DNA of 47,500 nucleotides. It comes from Symbiodinium natans. Taxonomy: Eukaryota > Sar > Dinophyceae > Suessiales > Symbiodiniaceae. Position numbers and translations under genes: made by a program. Position 1 is the stretch's first letter. Each line of letters begins with the position of its first letter. Below the pieces are notes generated by a model. That model ran no database searches, was not told the DNA's origin, and saw nothing but the letters and a program-made list of their open reading frames with translations. This document shows positions 39,553-47,418 of the stretch, piece after piece. The DNA is taken from the NCBI GenBank assembly GCA_905221605.1, contig CAJNDS010002175.1, forward strand, positions 297,501-345,000, written 5' to 3'.

Positions 39553-39928
39553 GTTTAAAAAGTATGGGTTTTCAGCTTAATTCAGCATTTGTTGTAGGGT
39601 TGTGGTCTATAGGGTTTGGGATTCAAGGTGTAGGGTTGTGGCTCGGGTGTAGGGCTGTGGTTTAGGGTTCTGGGCCTTCTTGACAGAGAACATAGGAGCC
39701 CTTAAAATGTGTATGGTGGGTAGACCCCATAGGTCCTAAACCCCACAATCCTATTATATTCCAATAACCCTAACCCTATAATATCCCAATAACCCTACAA
39801 GCCAAAACCCAGCATTGTTTGGGTTTTTGGTTTAGTGGGTTCAGGCTTTAGGGTTAGGGTTTATGGATTAGGGGTCCGGGGTTTCGGGCGGCACTAGAGG
39901 TTGTGAGGGGGGGGGGGTGGGGGGAGGC

Positions 39929-39973
39929 CTGAGCCGGCGGGACACTGTACTTGCGCTTCGGTCCCCCTGCCAT
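39929..39973 (-). CDS. Candidate first exon with ATG, GC donor
   Basis: On minus, CCCTAAACAG is followed by T and then ATG: MAGGPKRKYSVPPAQ, 15 codons, ending GCTCAG|GCCTCC (a GC donor). The basic PKRK cluster is like a nuclear localisation signal and resembles the start exon at 33826. Confidence 0.35.
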
Positions 39974-40177
39974 ACTGTTTAGGGTAAGATATAAGACTGA
40001 GGGCACCGGGCAGAGGGGTAAACCCTGAACCCTGAACCCTTGTATCTCGGCCCCAAGAAGAAGCTAAAGCACCCCCCCTGCAAAGAACCTAAACAACCCC
40101 AACCCCTGTCCCCCCAAACAAAAAGAGAAACAAAACAACTCAACAACAACTAGCAAGCCTAAAGTGAACCCTAAACC

Positions 40178-40288
40178 TTGGGATGTTCCCCCTTATACTA
40201 ACAGTCCTTTATGATTAAAGTACCCCGATGATAATCCCTATTAAGGAGTACCCCGATTATAATGCCGATAGAAGGGGGAACATCGCAA
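40178..40288. mobile_element. Family 1, copy e, flanked by 8-bp repeats
   Basis: Starts TTGGGATGTTCCCCC, ends GGGGGAACATCGCAA. Flanked on both sides by CCTAAACC (40170-40177 and 40289-40296), which may be an 8-bp target duplication but is also plain telomere-like sequence. Confidence 0.8.
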
Positions 40289-40322
40289 CCTAAACCCCAA
40301 AACGATCTGAAGTCCAAGGCTC

Positions 40323-40323
<1 letters not shown>

Positions 40324-40362
<39 letters not shown>
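40324..40362 (-). repeat. 39-C homopolymer
   Basis: Eight bases before the CCCTAAG array; C and C-rich repeat lie on the same strand. Confidence 0.95.
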
Positions 40363-40363
<1 letters not shown>

Positions 40364-40370
40364 ACGTCAA

Positions 40371-40490
40371 CCCTAAGCCCTAAGCCCTAAGCCCTAAGCC
40401 CTAAGCCCTAAGCCCTAAGCCCTAAGCCCTAAGCCCTAAGCCCTAAGCCCTAAGCCCTAAGCCCTAAGCCCTAAGCCCTAAGCCCTAAAC
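40371..40490 (-). repeat. CCCTAAG variant array
   Basis: About 16 perfect copies of CCCTAAG, then CCCTAAA. A 39-C run (40324-40362) lies eight bases before it. Confidence 0.92.
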
Positions 40491-40522
40491 CCTAAACCCT
40501 AACCTTCAACCCTAAACCCTAC

Positions 40523-40567
40523 ACGAAGCCTCGGAGAAGCAGCGAGGAGACGGCTCGCTGCAACAAC
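40523..40567 (-). CDS. Candidate short exon
   Basis: Minus frame after AACGCCAG reads LLQRAVSSLLLRGF and ends TTCGT|GTAGGG at the telomeric array. The frame is open further upstream (NHKPGSNAR), so the acceptor is uncertain. Confidence 0.33.
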
Positions 40568-40627
40568 CTGGCGTTTGACCCGGGTTTGTGGTTAGAAGAG
40601 GTCCATGGGGGTTTCTGGGGTTTGGGC

Positions 40628-40802
40628 CAGGGTTTAGGGTTTAGGGTTTAGGGTTTAGGGTGTAGGGTTTAGGGTTTAGGGTTTAGGGTTTAGGGTTTAG
40701 GGTTTAGGGTTTAGGGTTTAGGGTTTAGGGTTTAGGGTTTAGGGTTAAGGGTTAAGGGTTAAGGGTTAAGGGTTAAGGGTTAAGGGTTAAGGGTTAAGGG
40801 TT
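40628..40802 (+). repeat. TTTAGGG array switching to TTAAGGG
   Basis: About 16 TTTAGGG units then eight perfect TTAAGGG units (40741-40802). The abrupt switch marks local amplification of a mutant unit. Confidence 0.92.
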
Positions 40803-40886
40803 TAGGTTTAGGGTTTGGGGTGTAGGGCGATTTAGAGGGTTTGTAGGCTCTGTGGAGTGTTCGTGGGGTTTGTGGGGTTTATGGGG

Positions 40887-40970
40887 TTAGGGCCCAAAAG
40901 CCCGTCCCAACTCCCGTAATTTCGCAGCTTGCTTGAGGAGTTCGGATTTCGAAGGCTTCGAGATGTGACG
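40887..40970 (-). CDS. Candidate last exon after a (TC)n tract
   Basis: On minus the long GA-microsatellite (40971-41188) becomes (TC)n and ends CTTCTCTCAG, then RHISKPSKSELLKQAAKLRE and LGRAFGP with a TAA; 84 nt. The Lys/Leu-rich helix looks like a true C-terminus. The same (TC)n-AG arrangement precedes the exon at 28990. Confidence 0.45.
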   Translation of the reverse strand, partial: RHISKPSKSELLKQAAKLRELGRAFGP

Positions 40971-41119
40971 CTGAGAGAAGAGAGAGAGAGAGAGAGAGAT
41001 ATATATATATATATAAATATAGAGGGAGGGAGGGAGAGAGAGAGAGAGAGCGGACAGAGAGAGTGAGAGACAAAGAGAGAAAGAAAGAGAGAAAGAAAGA
41101 AACAAAAAAAGAAATAACT

Positions 41120-41157
<38 letters not shown>

Positions 41158-41188
41158 GGAGAAAAAGAGAGACAGAGAGAGAGCGACC
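40971..41188. repeat. Long GA microsatellite with an (AT)n core
   Basis: About 220 bp of GAGA with AAAGAA variants and an (AT)8 stretch near 41000. On minus it is a long (TC)n tract ending TCTCAG, in front of the 40887-40970 exon candidate. Minus ORFs through it are low-complexity artefacts. Confidence 0.92.
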
Positions 41189-41376
41189 ACTCCCAATTGC
41201 ACACCGAACATGCAAACTGCATCCCGATTCAGATGACTGATGCCGAAAGAAACCAACTTACATGTGCTTAACTACTCTGCTCTGCCTCCCGTTCACGTTT
41301 AGCTAACAGGGTTCAGGGTTTCCACGACCTTGGGATCTCATAGCATACCCATTGCATGCTTGATTGCTGTTAATTC

Positions 41377-41545
41377 GTGGAGGCAGTAATTTCCTACAGC
41401 CTACAAAACGACAGGATTCTTTTGTGGCATGATCTTTTTTCAGGGGTTTGGAGGAGTCCATATGGCCTCTTACAAAAAGGAAGAGGGGCCGTACAGCCGG
41501 GCATCCGAGCAAACCCCCAAGATCTAAACGCTCTGAAGTCCGCAT
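41377..41545. CDS. Coding-like block, strand and frame unresolved
   Basis: Three readings compete. Plus frame 1 reads EAVISYSLQNDRILLWHDLF, SGVWRSPYGLL. A second plus frame after the strong acceptor GATCTTTTTTCAG reads GFGGVHMASYKKEEGPYSRA, SEQTPKI and a stop. Minus reads LFVRGHMDSSKPLKKDHATK. The strong acceptor favours the second plus reading. Confidence 0.33.
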
Positions 41546-41562
41546 TGGTTTGGGGCTTAGGG

Positions 41563-41651
41563 TTGGGATGTTCCCTCTTAACAGCCCTTAGTGATTTTTA
41601 GTACGCCCTATTCGAATCCCGATTAAGGATTGTTACAGGGGAACATCCCAA
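41563..41651. mobile_element. Family 1, copy f
   Basis: Starts TTGGGATGTTCCCTC, ends GGGGAACATCCCAA; slightly shortened arms. Flanks GCTTAGGG and GTTTAGAG agree at six of eight bases. Confidence 0.78.
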
Positions 41652-41682
41652 GTTTAGAGTTTAAACGTTTAGGGTCTAGCGT

Positions 41683-42406
41683 TCAGTTCTGGCCAAGTGG
41701 CAGATGTTGAGAGGAGGAGGTCTCGTTGTTGTAGGCATTGACGGGCACCTAAGTGTACCCCAGCAGTCCGGGGTTCAGGGCCTAGGAGTGTAGGGTTTCA
41801 TTCCCGACTACCAGGAATCACAGGTTCTCCTGCTACCCCTCTATGCTACCCGCCCTAGGTTCTCCCCATAATTAAGGCGATCTGTGAAGTACGTGTAGCG
41901 AGTGGGGGTGCAGGGAACCCTAAACCCTAAACCCTAAACCCTAAACCCTAAACCCTAAACCCTAAACCCTAAACCCTAAACCCTAAACCGTGAGGGTTTT
42001 GGCCTGCAGCGCTTTGGGGCTGAGAATTCCGAACTCGGAAGGGACGTCGAAGCCGACTATGCCCTGTAAATTACTCTGTAACCCCTAAACCCCGAAACTC
42101 TAAACCCATAAGCCCTAACATCCTCACACCCGAAAGCCCAAAGACCCTAACCCACTTAACTGCTAGCCCTTAAACCCTTGAACCCCTAAACCCCTAAACC
42201 CTTAAACCCTTACGCCTGCAAAACTTCAAAACCCTTACCTTAAACCCTCCAACCCCTTAAACCCTCAACCAAAGCACTGCGGAGGAGATGCCATAAACCC
42301 TGTAATCCTTAAACCCTCCAACCCCTTGAACCCTGAGCCAAGGCGCTGCGGAGGCATAGATCAAGTTCACGCAGTGCCTGGACGAGGCCCAGCCAAGCAA
42401 GTCGGG
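41683..42406 (-). CDS. Candidate 3' end of a gene: three in-phase exons
   Basis: Minus-strand exons 42406-42332 (75 nt), 42063-41989 (75 nt) and 41748-41683 (66 nt, ending TGA) join in phase 0. They follow the acceptors GGCCTACAG, AATTTACAG and CACTTAG. The donors are AGG|GTTCAAGG and ACG|GTTTAGGG; the second is the first unit of a telomeric array (41918-41988). The peptides include PDLLGWASSRHCVNLIYA, GIVGFDVPSEFGILSPKALQ and VPVNAYNNETSSSQHLPLGQ. GC at third positions in the middle exon is 19 of 25. The introns are 268 and 240 nt, mostly telomere-like. The first intron carries a duplicate of the upstream exon-intron junction. No family recognised. Confidence 0.45.
41918..41988 (-). repeat. 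CCCTAAA array at an exon donor
   Basis: Ten heptamers. On minus this is (GTTTAGG)n starting exactly at the proposed donor of the 41989-42063 exon. Confidence 0.9.
42241..42354. repeat. Duplicated exon-intron junction, offset 69 bp
   Basis: 42241-42285 and 42310-42354 are about 85-90% alike (AAACCCTCCAACCCCTT...CTGCGGAGG). On minus the second copy spans the 3' end and donor of the 42332-42406 exon; the first is a decayed copy inside the intron. Confidence 0.8.
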
Positions 42407-42584
42407 CTGTAGGCCTCCAATGAGGGCTTAGGGTTTAGGGTTTAGGGTTTAGGGTTTATAAACCATAGAGTTTAGGGTTTAGGGTTTAGGGTTTAGGGTT
42501 TAGGGTTTCGGGTTTCTCCATCATTGCCGCGGGCGGGAGGTCGAGGGTCTAGGGCTTAAGGTGTTTGGGGGTTCAGGGTTCAAG

Positions 42585-42645
42585 GGATTATAATCGGGCA
42601 CTTTCATCACATTAAGGGCTCTTGGTATAAGGGGGAACATCCCAA
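42585..42645. mobile_element. Family 1, copy g, right half only
   Basis: Only the right part (ATTATAATCGGGCA...GGGGGAACATCCCAA) is present; the left arm is missing. A truncated copy. Confidence 0.65.
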
Positions 42646-42710
42646 GTTTAAGGGTTCAAGCGTTTCAGGTTTTAGAGGGTTTAAGGCCTTAGGGCTCAAA
42701 GAGTTTGAGG

Positions 42711-42757
42711 GTTTTGTGAAGGCTTCGGCAAAGAGGAGGAAAGTGGGCTTGCAAGCC
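42711..42757 (-). CDS. Candidate exon with strong acceptor
   Basis: On minus, CATTTTTTTACAG is an excellent acceptor; the frame reads ACKPTFLLFAEAFTKP. The donor is unclear. It lies about 300 bp upstream of the 42406 exon and may belong to that gene. Confidence 0.35.
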
Positions 42758-42901
42758 CTGTAAAAAAATGAACGCATAAGCCCTAAAGCCCCCTAAACCC
42801 TAAACCCTCAACCTTGGAGCCCTAGTTAAACCCTAAACCCTAAACCCCAAAGCCTAAACCCTAAACCCTAAACCCTATAAGCCCAGAACCCAAAAACAAA
42901 C

Positions 42902-42943
42902 CCCGACATCAAAATCGCCAGCGCGCTCATGCACAGGAGGACC
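42902..42943 (-). CDS. Candidate hydrophobic short exon
   Basis: Minus frame after CATTTAGAG reads VLLCMSALAILMS and ends TCGGG|GTTTG. It resembles a membrane segment, and the frame continues hydrophobic (GFVFGFWAY) past the donor. Confidence 0.3.
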
Positions 42944-43051
42944 CTCTAAATGGCCATTATAGGGTTTAGGGTTTAAGGACTAGGGTTTAGGTTTAGGGTT
43001 TAGGGCTTAGTCAACCCTCAAACCCTAAACCCAAAATCCATTGAGGAACAC

Positions 43052-43134
43052 TAAGAAAGCCGCTTCAGGCTCAGGGAATTCAGCAAGCATTGGTATAAGA
43101 ATGGCCACACGTGAAATTGGGGTTCGCCCATCCA
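43052..43134 (-). CDS. Candidate exon
   Basis: Minus frame after CAAACAAG reads WMGEPQFHVWPFLYQCLLNS then LSLKRLS and ends TCTTA|GTGTTCC. Rich in Trp, Phe and Leu, like a folded domain. Confidence 0.38.
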
Positions 43135-43227
43135 CTTGTTTGCTTAATGAAAAAGGGTGCAAGATTTGGGGTTTAGGGTTCAGGGTTTAGGGTTTGTAGG
43201 GTTGAGGGTCGAAACCCGCAAGCGAGG

Positions 43228-43284
43228 TTAGGTGCCTCGTGTTGGCACACTCAGCATGGCCACAGTGCGGAGCTTTGCCAAGTG
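43228..43284 (-). CDS. Candidate short exon
   Basis: Minus frame after CTAAGGAAG reads HLAKLRTVAMLSVPTRGT to a TAA at 43228; an earlier donor (GCTGA|GTGTGC) may end it at 43251. Confidence 0.33.
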   Translation of the reverse strand, partial: HLAKLRTVAMLSVPTRGT

Positions 43285-43612
43285 CTTCCTTAGCGTTCCA
43301 GGTTTAGGGTTTAGGGTTAGGGTTTGGGGTTTAGGGTTTGGGGTTGAGGGTTTAGGGTTCAAAAGGTTGGGGGCTGAAGCCTTGTAAGTTTGAGGTTCTA
43401 CGGAGTCCTTGTAGGATTCCAAGTAGTCTGAAGGTGTAGTAGTAGGATTCAGGCTAGGGTTTGGGGTTTGGGGTTTATATAGGGTTTACAAGCTTTAGGG
43501 TTTAGGACTTAGGGTTCTACAGCTTGAAGATGAACAGGGTTTAGGGCTGGGCTTTCGGCATCAAGGCCCTAAACCCTAAACCCTAAACCCTAAACCCTAA
43601 ACCCTAAACCAC

Positions 43613-43674
43613 CAGGCGACAACTAAGCTGAGACCGAGCCTCTCCAACACTTGACGTATCGTGTTGCGGACTTC
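43613..43674 (-). CDS. Candidate exon with good acceptor
   Basis: On minus, CCCCCGTTGCAG is followed by EVRNTIRQVLERLGLSLVVA and GCCTG|GTGGTTTAGGG. The helical, Leu/Arg-rich peptide and clean acceptor make it one of the better exons. The telomeric array 43567-43610 starts at its donor. Confidence 0.45.
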
Positions 43675-44086
43675 CTGCAACGGGGGAGGGAGGCTCCTTT
43701 CTGAAAGTTTAGGGCTTAGGGCGTAGGGTTTAGCTTCCGTTTTCTGGGGCGCAATACTTCCGGGCTTATTCATTGTTCTAGGTTTGGGTCTGAGCCTTAT
43801 AAGCCCAGAACCCTGAGAAAACCACCACCCTCCAACCCCATGCAACTCCCCGGCCCCTCCGAAAAAAAAACACAATCAAAACAGCATAACCCAATAATGA
43901 TGTGTCTGTACATACAGAAGGCTATAAATTTGTCTCGATAGATAACACCTATAGAAAATGTGTTTATATATGTATATACGTATTGAAATATGTATGTCTA
44001 CCTAGCAATGGAAAGAAGGTACACCCTAAACGAACTCTAAAACGTACCTGTGAAACCCGCAAGCCCTCATGCTCTAGCCGAAAGAC

Positions 44087-44150
44087 TTGAGACCAACAGT
44101 GCCAACACGACGTGGAGTTTCAAGCACGGAGGGATCCAGCGTCAGGATGG
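44087..44150 (-). CDS. Candidate exon
   Basis: Minus frame after AATCGTAAG reads ILTLDPSVLETPRRVGTVGL and ends CTCAA|GTCTTTC. An in-frame TAA overlaps the proposed acceptor, so the exon cannot start earlier. Confidence 0.35.
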
Positions 44151-44399
44151 CTTACGATTTCGAATCTGCTAGGCCCAATAAACCCATAGCAAATAGGGAT
44201 TATGAGTTCAGATCTTAGGGCAATCGTGGGCCTTTGATGGCTTTAGGCGCTTCGGAGGGCGATGGTTTGGGGTTTAGGTGCTCGGGTTCTTGGGTTTTTG
44301 AGGTTTGTTCCTATTTGCTGAGCAACCCCCTGCAGATAACATATACATATACATTCTCCGTCTAAGGGTAAGATGGGGATTATTCACTGTTGGTTTGTG

Positions 44400-44508
44400 G
44401 GTTCTTCAGAAAAAACACTTGGGGTCTGGGCCTCTCACAGCCCCTGGGATTGTCGTGTGCATGGGTTGCAACGTCTGTGTAGGGGAGCGGCTCACAAACC
44501 CTGTGAAC
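44400..44508. CDS. Coding-like block, strand unresolved
   Basis: On minus, CTTCTGTTCACAG (good acceptor) is followed by EPLPYTDVATHAHDNPRGCE, RPRPQVFFLKNPQTNSE and a stop. On plus, HLGSGPLTAPGIVVCMGCNV CVGERL-like coding is open over the same DNA. The acceptor favours minus. Confidence 0.35.
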
Positions 44509-44791
44509 AGAAGAACCTGAAGCGGTTGCTATGTGTACGAAAGCCTCTGAGCCTCAGGGCTCGTGTACTGAGGCCTAAGTGACGTAACCCTAAACCCAAA
44601 ACCCTGATCCCTAAACCCTACATGGATGGCACCTGAGAACATATGGGGCCTGTGACGCCAGCTTGCGAACGAAGAACATGTCACACAGCTGAGTAAACCC
44701 CCTCCCCCCCCCCCCCCACAACTCCAAACCCTCAGCACTAAGCCCTATGCCCTGAACCCTGAACCTTGAACCCTAACCCTGAACCCTGGAC

Positions 44792-44926
44792 CGTAATCAG
44801 CAACAATCCCGAGTTAAAAAGTTCCTTGCTACACCATCGGTCCATGGCTGTCTTGGCAGACATCATGGACATGTTGGGGACCGACAGGTATCCATTCTGG
44901 AGCCTGGGCTTCTCTCCATGGGATTG
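44792..44926 (-). CDS. Candidate exon, 45 codons
   Basis: 135 nt on minus after CCCCCGAG, ending ATTACG|GTCCAG, phase 0 at both ends. Reads QSHGEKPRLQNGYLSVPNMS, MMSAKTAMDRWCSKELFNSG, LLLIT. A 21-G run (44930-44950) gives a C-rich tract just before the acceptor. A plus-strand reading with a GTATCC donor (MAVLADIMDMLGTDR) competes. Confidence 0.42.
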
Positions 44927-45030
44927 CTCGGGGGGGGGGGGGGGGGGGGGTGGCTAGGGCTTAGGGAGGTTTCGGGTTTGAGGTTTAGAGTTTAGCGTTT
45001 AGGGTTTAGGGCAACCCTACACCCTAATCC

Positions 45031-45339
45031 TTGGGGCCCAAGTCTCAAGCTCATGGTTCACATGCAGTCGTTCGGCCCTTGTTCGGAATGAAGGGCCATC
45101 TCGGGCCAGAGCCGCCGACTGCCCGAACTCCATGGACACTGAAAGACGAGGGCACCTTTGGTCCTGGAGCTGCGCGGGTGATGAAGCGCAGGCGTGAGCT
45201 CAGGGGCCGATTCGGAGCCCGATTCGGCCTGTGCCAACATTGGGGGGGCTTCGTGCGCCCTGATGTCCCCGAACTCGAGTGCTGTCTCAGGACTTCGGGC
45301 TTCGGGTTTCGAAGCCAGGGTTTAGGGTTTAGGGTTTAG
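45031..45339. CDS. GC-rich coding-like block, strand unresolved
   Basis: Open on plus (GAARVMKRRRELRGRFGARF, GLCQHWGGFVRPDVPELECC) and on minus (EFGDIRAHEAPPMLAQAESG, SESAPELTPALHHPRSS). Both have GC-rich third positions, so composition cannot decide. Family unknown. Confidence 0.33.
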
Positions 45340-45582
45340 GGTTTAGGGTTCTTCGATCTGGGAAATCTTGTCTTTGTTGGGGATGTGGGGTTTCGGGCTT
45401 GATGATGCGGGTTTTGGCGTTGTTTAGGGCTTAGGGTTGTTCAGGGTGTAGGGATTGGGGTTACAGGGCATAGGGCTGTTTAGGGTTTAGGTCTAAATTA
45501 GGGCAAATAGGGGGCTAGAGTTTGGGGCTTAGAGTTTGGGGTCCTAGTGTTTAGGGAACCTGAAGCGGGACAGCCGCCCGCC

Positions 45583-45824
45583 GCTATCGGAACCTCATTT
45601 TGAGGTATACCTTGTGTCATCTAATCTGACGCATCAAGTGCAGAAAAATGGGACCCCAAATGGTTGGCTGCTCTTAGCAGGGTAGCTATAAATTTCATTT
45701 TTAGCTATCGGAACCTCATTTTGAGGTATACCTTGTGTCATCTAATCTGACGCATCAAGTGCAGAAAAATGGGACCCCAAATGGTTGGCTGCTCTTAGCA
45801 GGGTAGCTATAAATGTAATTTTTA
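45583..45824. repeat. Tandem duplication, 121-bp unit
   Basis: Two adjacent copies (45583-45703 and 45704-45824) with only two differences, both near the unit end. Each holds ACCTCA-TTT-TGAGGT, able to form a 6-bp stem. The unit carries no telomeric repeat. Confidence 0.95.
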
Positions 45825-45964
45825 GCTGCCTTGTCTCTTAACCCAATAAACCCAAAAAGGCTAAAGATGTAAAGTTACAGTGAAGCACCACAAAGAATGC
45901 TAACTCTAAGCCCTAAACCCTGGCCTACCCTAAAGTCAGAAACCCTACCTAATCAACCCAGCAC

Positions 45965-46082
45965 CTGACGAGGAACATGGTTTGAATTCAACAGCAAGAA
46001 GTGAGGGTGTAGGGCTTGGACTGAGGCTGCAGCTAGGTCAGAAGCGGGTCCAGAAGCTACCCGATATCCGGCATCCAAAGCC
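45965..46082 (-). CDS. Candidate exon, 39 codons
   Basis: 118 nt on minus between GGGTTCAG and CGTCAG|GTGCTG. Reads ALDAGYRVASGPASDLAAAS, VQALHPHFLLLNSNHVPRQ. Clean boundaries and balanced composition make it one of the best single exons. A single telomeric unit separates it from the 46096-46185 island. Confidence 0.48.
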
Positions 46083-46114
46083 CTGAACCCTAAACCCCTT
46101 CAATCTCAAAAAAC

Positions 46115-46185
46115 GGTGGCCAAGAAGCTTGAAGTCGTTGAGCACGCGCTTCACCTCCTCGTCCAGCGTTGGGTAGGGTTGCGGG
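46115..46185 (-). CDS. Candidate exon
   Basis: Minus frame after CCCTAAG reads PQPYPTLDEEVKRVLNDFKL then LGH and meets CACC|GTTTTTT, or a telomeric GGG|GTTTAGGG at 46096. Strongly helical and protein-like. Only about 32 nt would remain as intron before the next island, and the phases do not join, so one boundary is wrong. Confidence 0.42.
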
Positions 46186-46744
46186 CTTAGGGTACAGGGT
46201 TTAGGGTTTGAGGCTTGAGGTTTGCAGCACTTAAGGGGTTAAGGGGTTTAGGGTTTAGCGCTCTATGTAAGTTTTTGATTATTTTCTCATTGTTAAAGTG
46301 GATATTAAACTCTAAAGCCTAAACCCTAAACCACAAACCCTAAGCCGCAGCGATCGAAACCCTAAACCCTAACCTACAAACCCGAAGCCTCAAGAGCCCT
46401 GATACCCCAAATCCGATACACCCTACAACCCCTACAAACCCTATGAACCCGAAGAGCCCTAAGAGCTCTGACGCCCTAAACTCTATATACCCTACACCCT
46501 ACACCCTACATAAGGACTAAACCCTCTTTTAACAAATATAGTAAACCCTTAAAACCCCCCCCAGAGAAACCATGATACACCCTAAATCCTATCTTTTTTA
46601 AGCTATGATACACCCTCAACCCTGTAAGCCCTATGTTTTTAAGACGATCAACCCTATAAGCCCGAATTGATTAACAAACACACACATAATAAGCCCTAGC
46701 CCTAAACCCTTAAAAAAAAGACTCTGAGGCCGTCACTAGGAGAC

Positions 46745-46827
46745 AATGGTCTCCAAGTGCCCGTGCATTTTCGGGTTCATAGGGTCCCCCGCAGGAGATT
46801 TTCCCGAGAAGTGGACAGGTGGGTGCC
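46745..46827 (-). CDS. Candidate exon
   Basis: Minus frame after CTAAGTAG reads PTCPLLGKISCGGPYEPENA then RALGDH and ends CATT|GTCTCC. Protein-like; not recognised. Confidence 0.38.
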
Positions 46828-46967
46828 CTACTTAGGGTCTGTAGGATTTAAGGTTTACCCAAAACCCTAAACCCTAAACCTCAAACCCCAATCCCGAAAC
46901 CCCAAACCCTAAACCCCAAACCCTAAACCCCAAAAAACCAAGCCCTGCACCCTAAACCTATTTGAAG

Positions 46968-47124
46968 CCCCACAGCTCGTTGGCCGACCTTGGAGACCTC
47001 CGACTGAGGCTTAACGTAGGTGGACTCAGTTCCTTGGCGTTTGGGTTTTGGAGGGGAGGGGCGGAAACTTTCGGAAGCGCGTAGTTGCTGTGTGCCATGG
47101 CATAGTGCAGCATCAGATGAGGGC
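46968..47124 (-). CDS. Candidate exon
   Basis: Minus frame after GTTGAAAG reads PHLMLHYAMAHSNYALPKVS, APPLQNPNAKELSPPTLSLS, ending in a TAG at about 46968. An alternative frame at the 3' half (STYVKPQSEVSKVGQRAVGL) suggests a second exon or another boundary. Confidence 0.38.
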
Positions 47125-47282
47125 TTTCAACAGGAGGGGAGAGGGGGGGGGGGGGGGGTAGGGTTTAGGGTGAGGGCTTAGTTTCCTTGGAACTGTTGCT
47201 TTGGGGGGGGAGGGGGATTAGGTACTGGCATATAGGATACGGTTATTTTCCAGCGCTTGCAGTGAGTGCTTGGACTTGAGAT

Positions 47283-47418
47283 GCTGAACCCTGAACCCTG
47301 AACCCTGAGCCCTAAACCCTAAACCCTAAACCCTGAACCCTGAACCCTGAACCCTGAACCCTGAACCCTAAACCCTAAACCCTAAACCCTAAACCCTAAA
47401 CCCTAAACCCTAAACCCC
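47283..47418 (-). repeat. CCCTGAA/CCCTAAA array
   Basis: Alternating blocks of CCCTGAA and CCCTAAA, about 19 units. After it, 47419-47500 is unique; the minus frame EASACPLDPGCFGA there is too short to call. Confidence 0.85.

Noticed and set aside
40832-41256. Three overlapping minus ORFs rich in Ser/Leu
   Set aside because: They translate the GA microsatellite and extend into telomere-like DNA; only the part at 40887-40970 after the (TC)n-AG has exon character.
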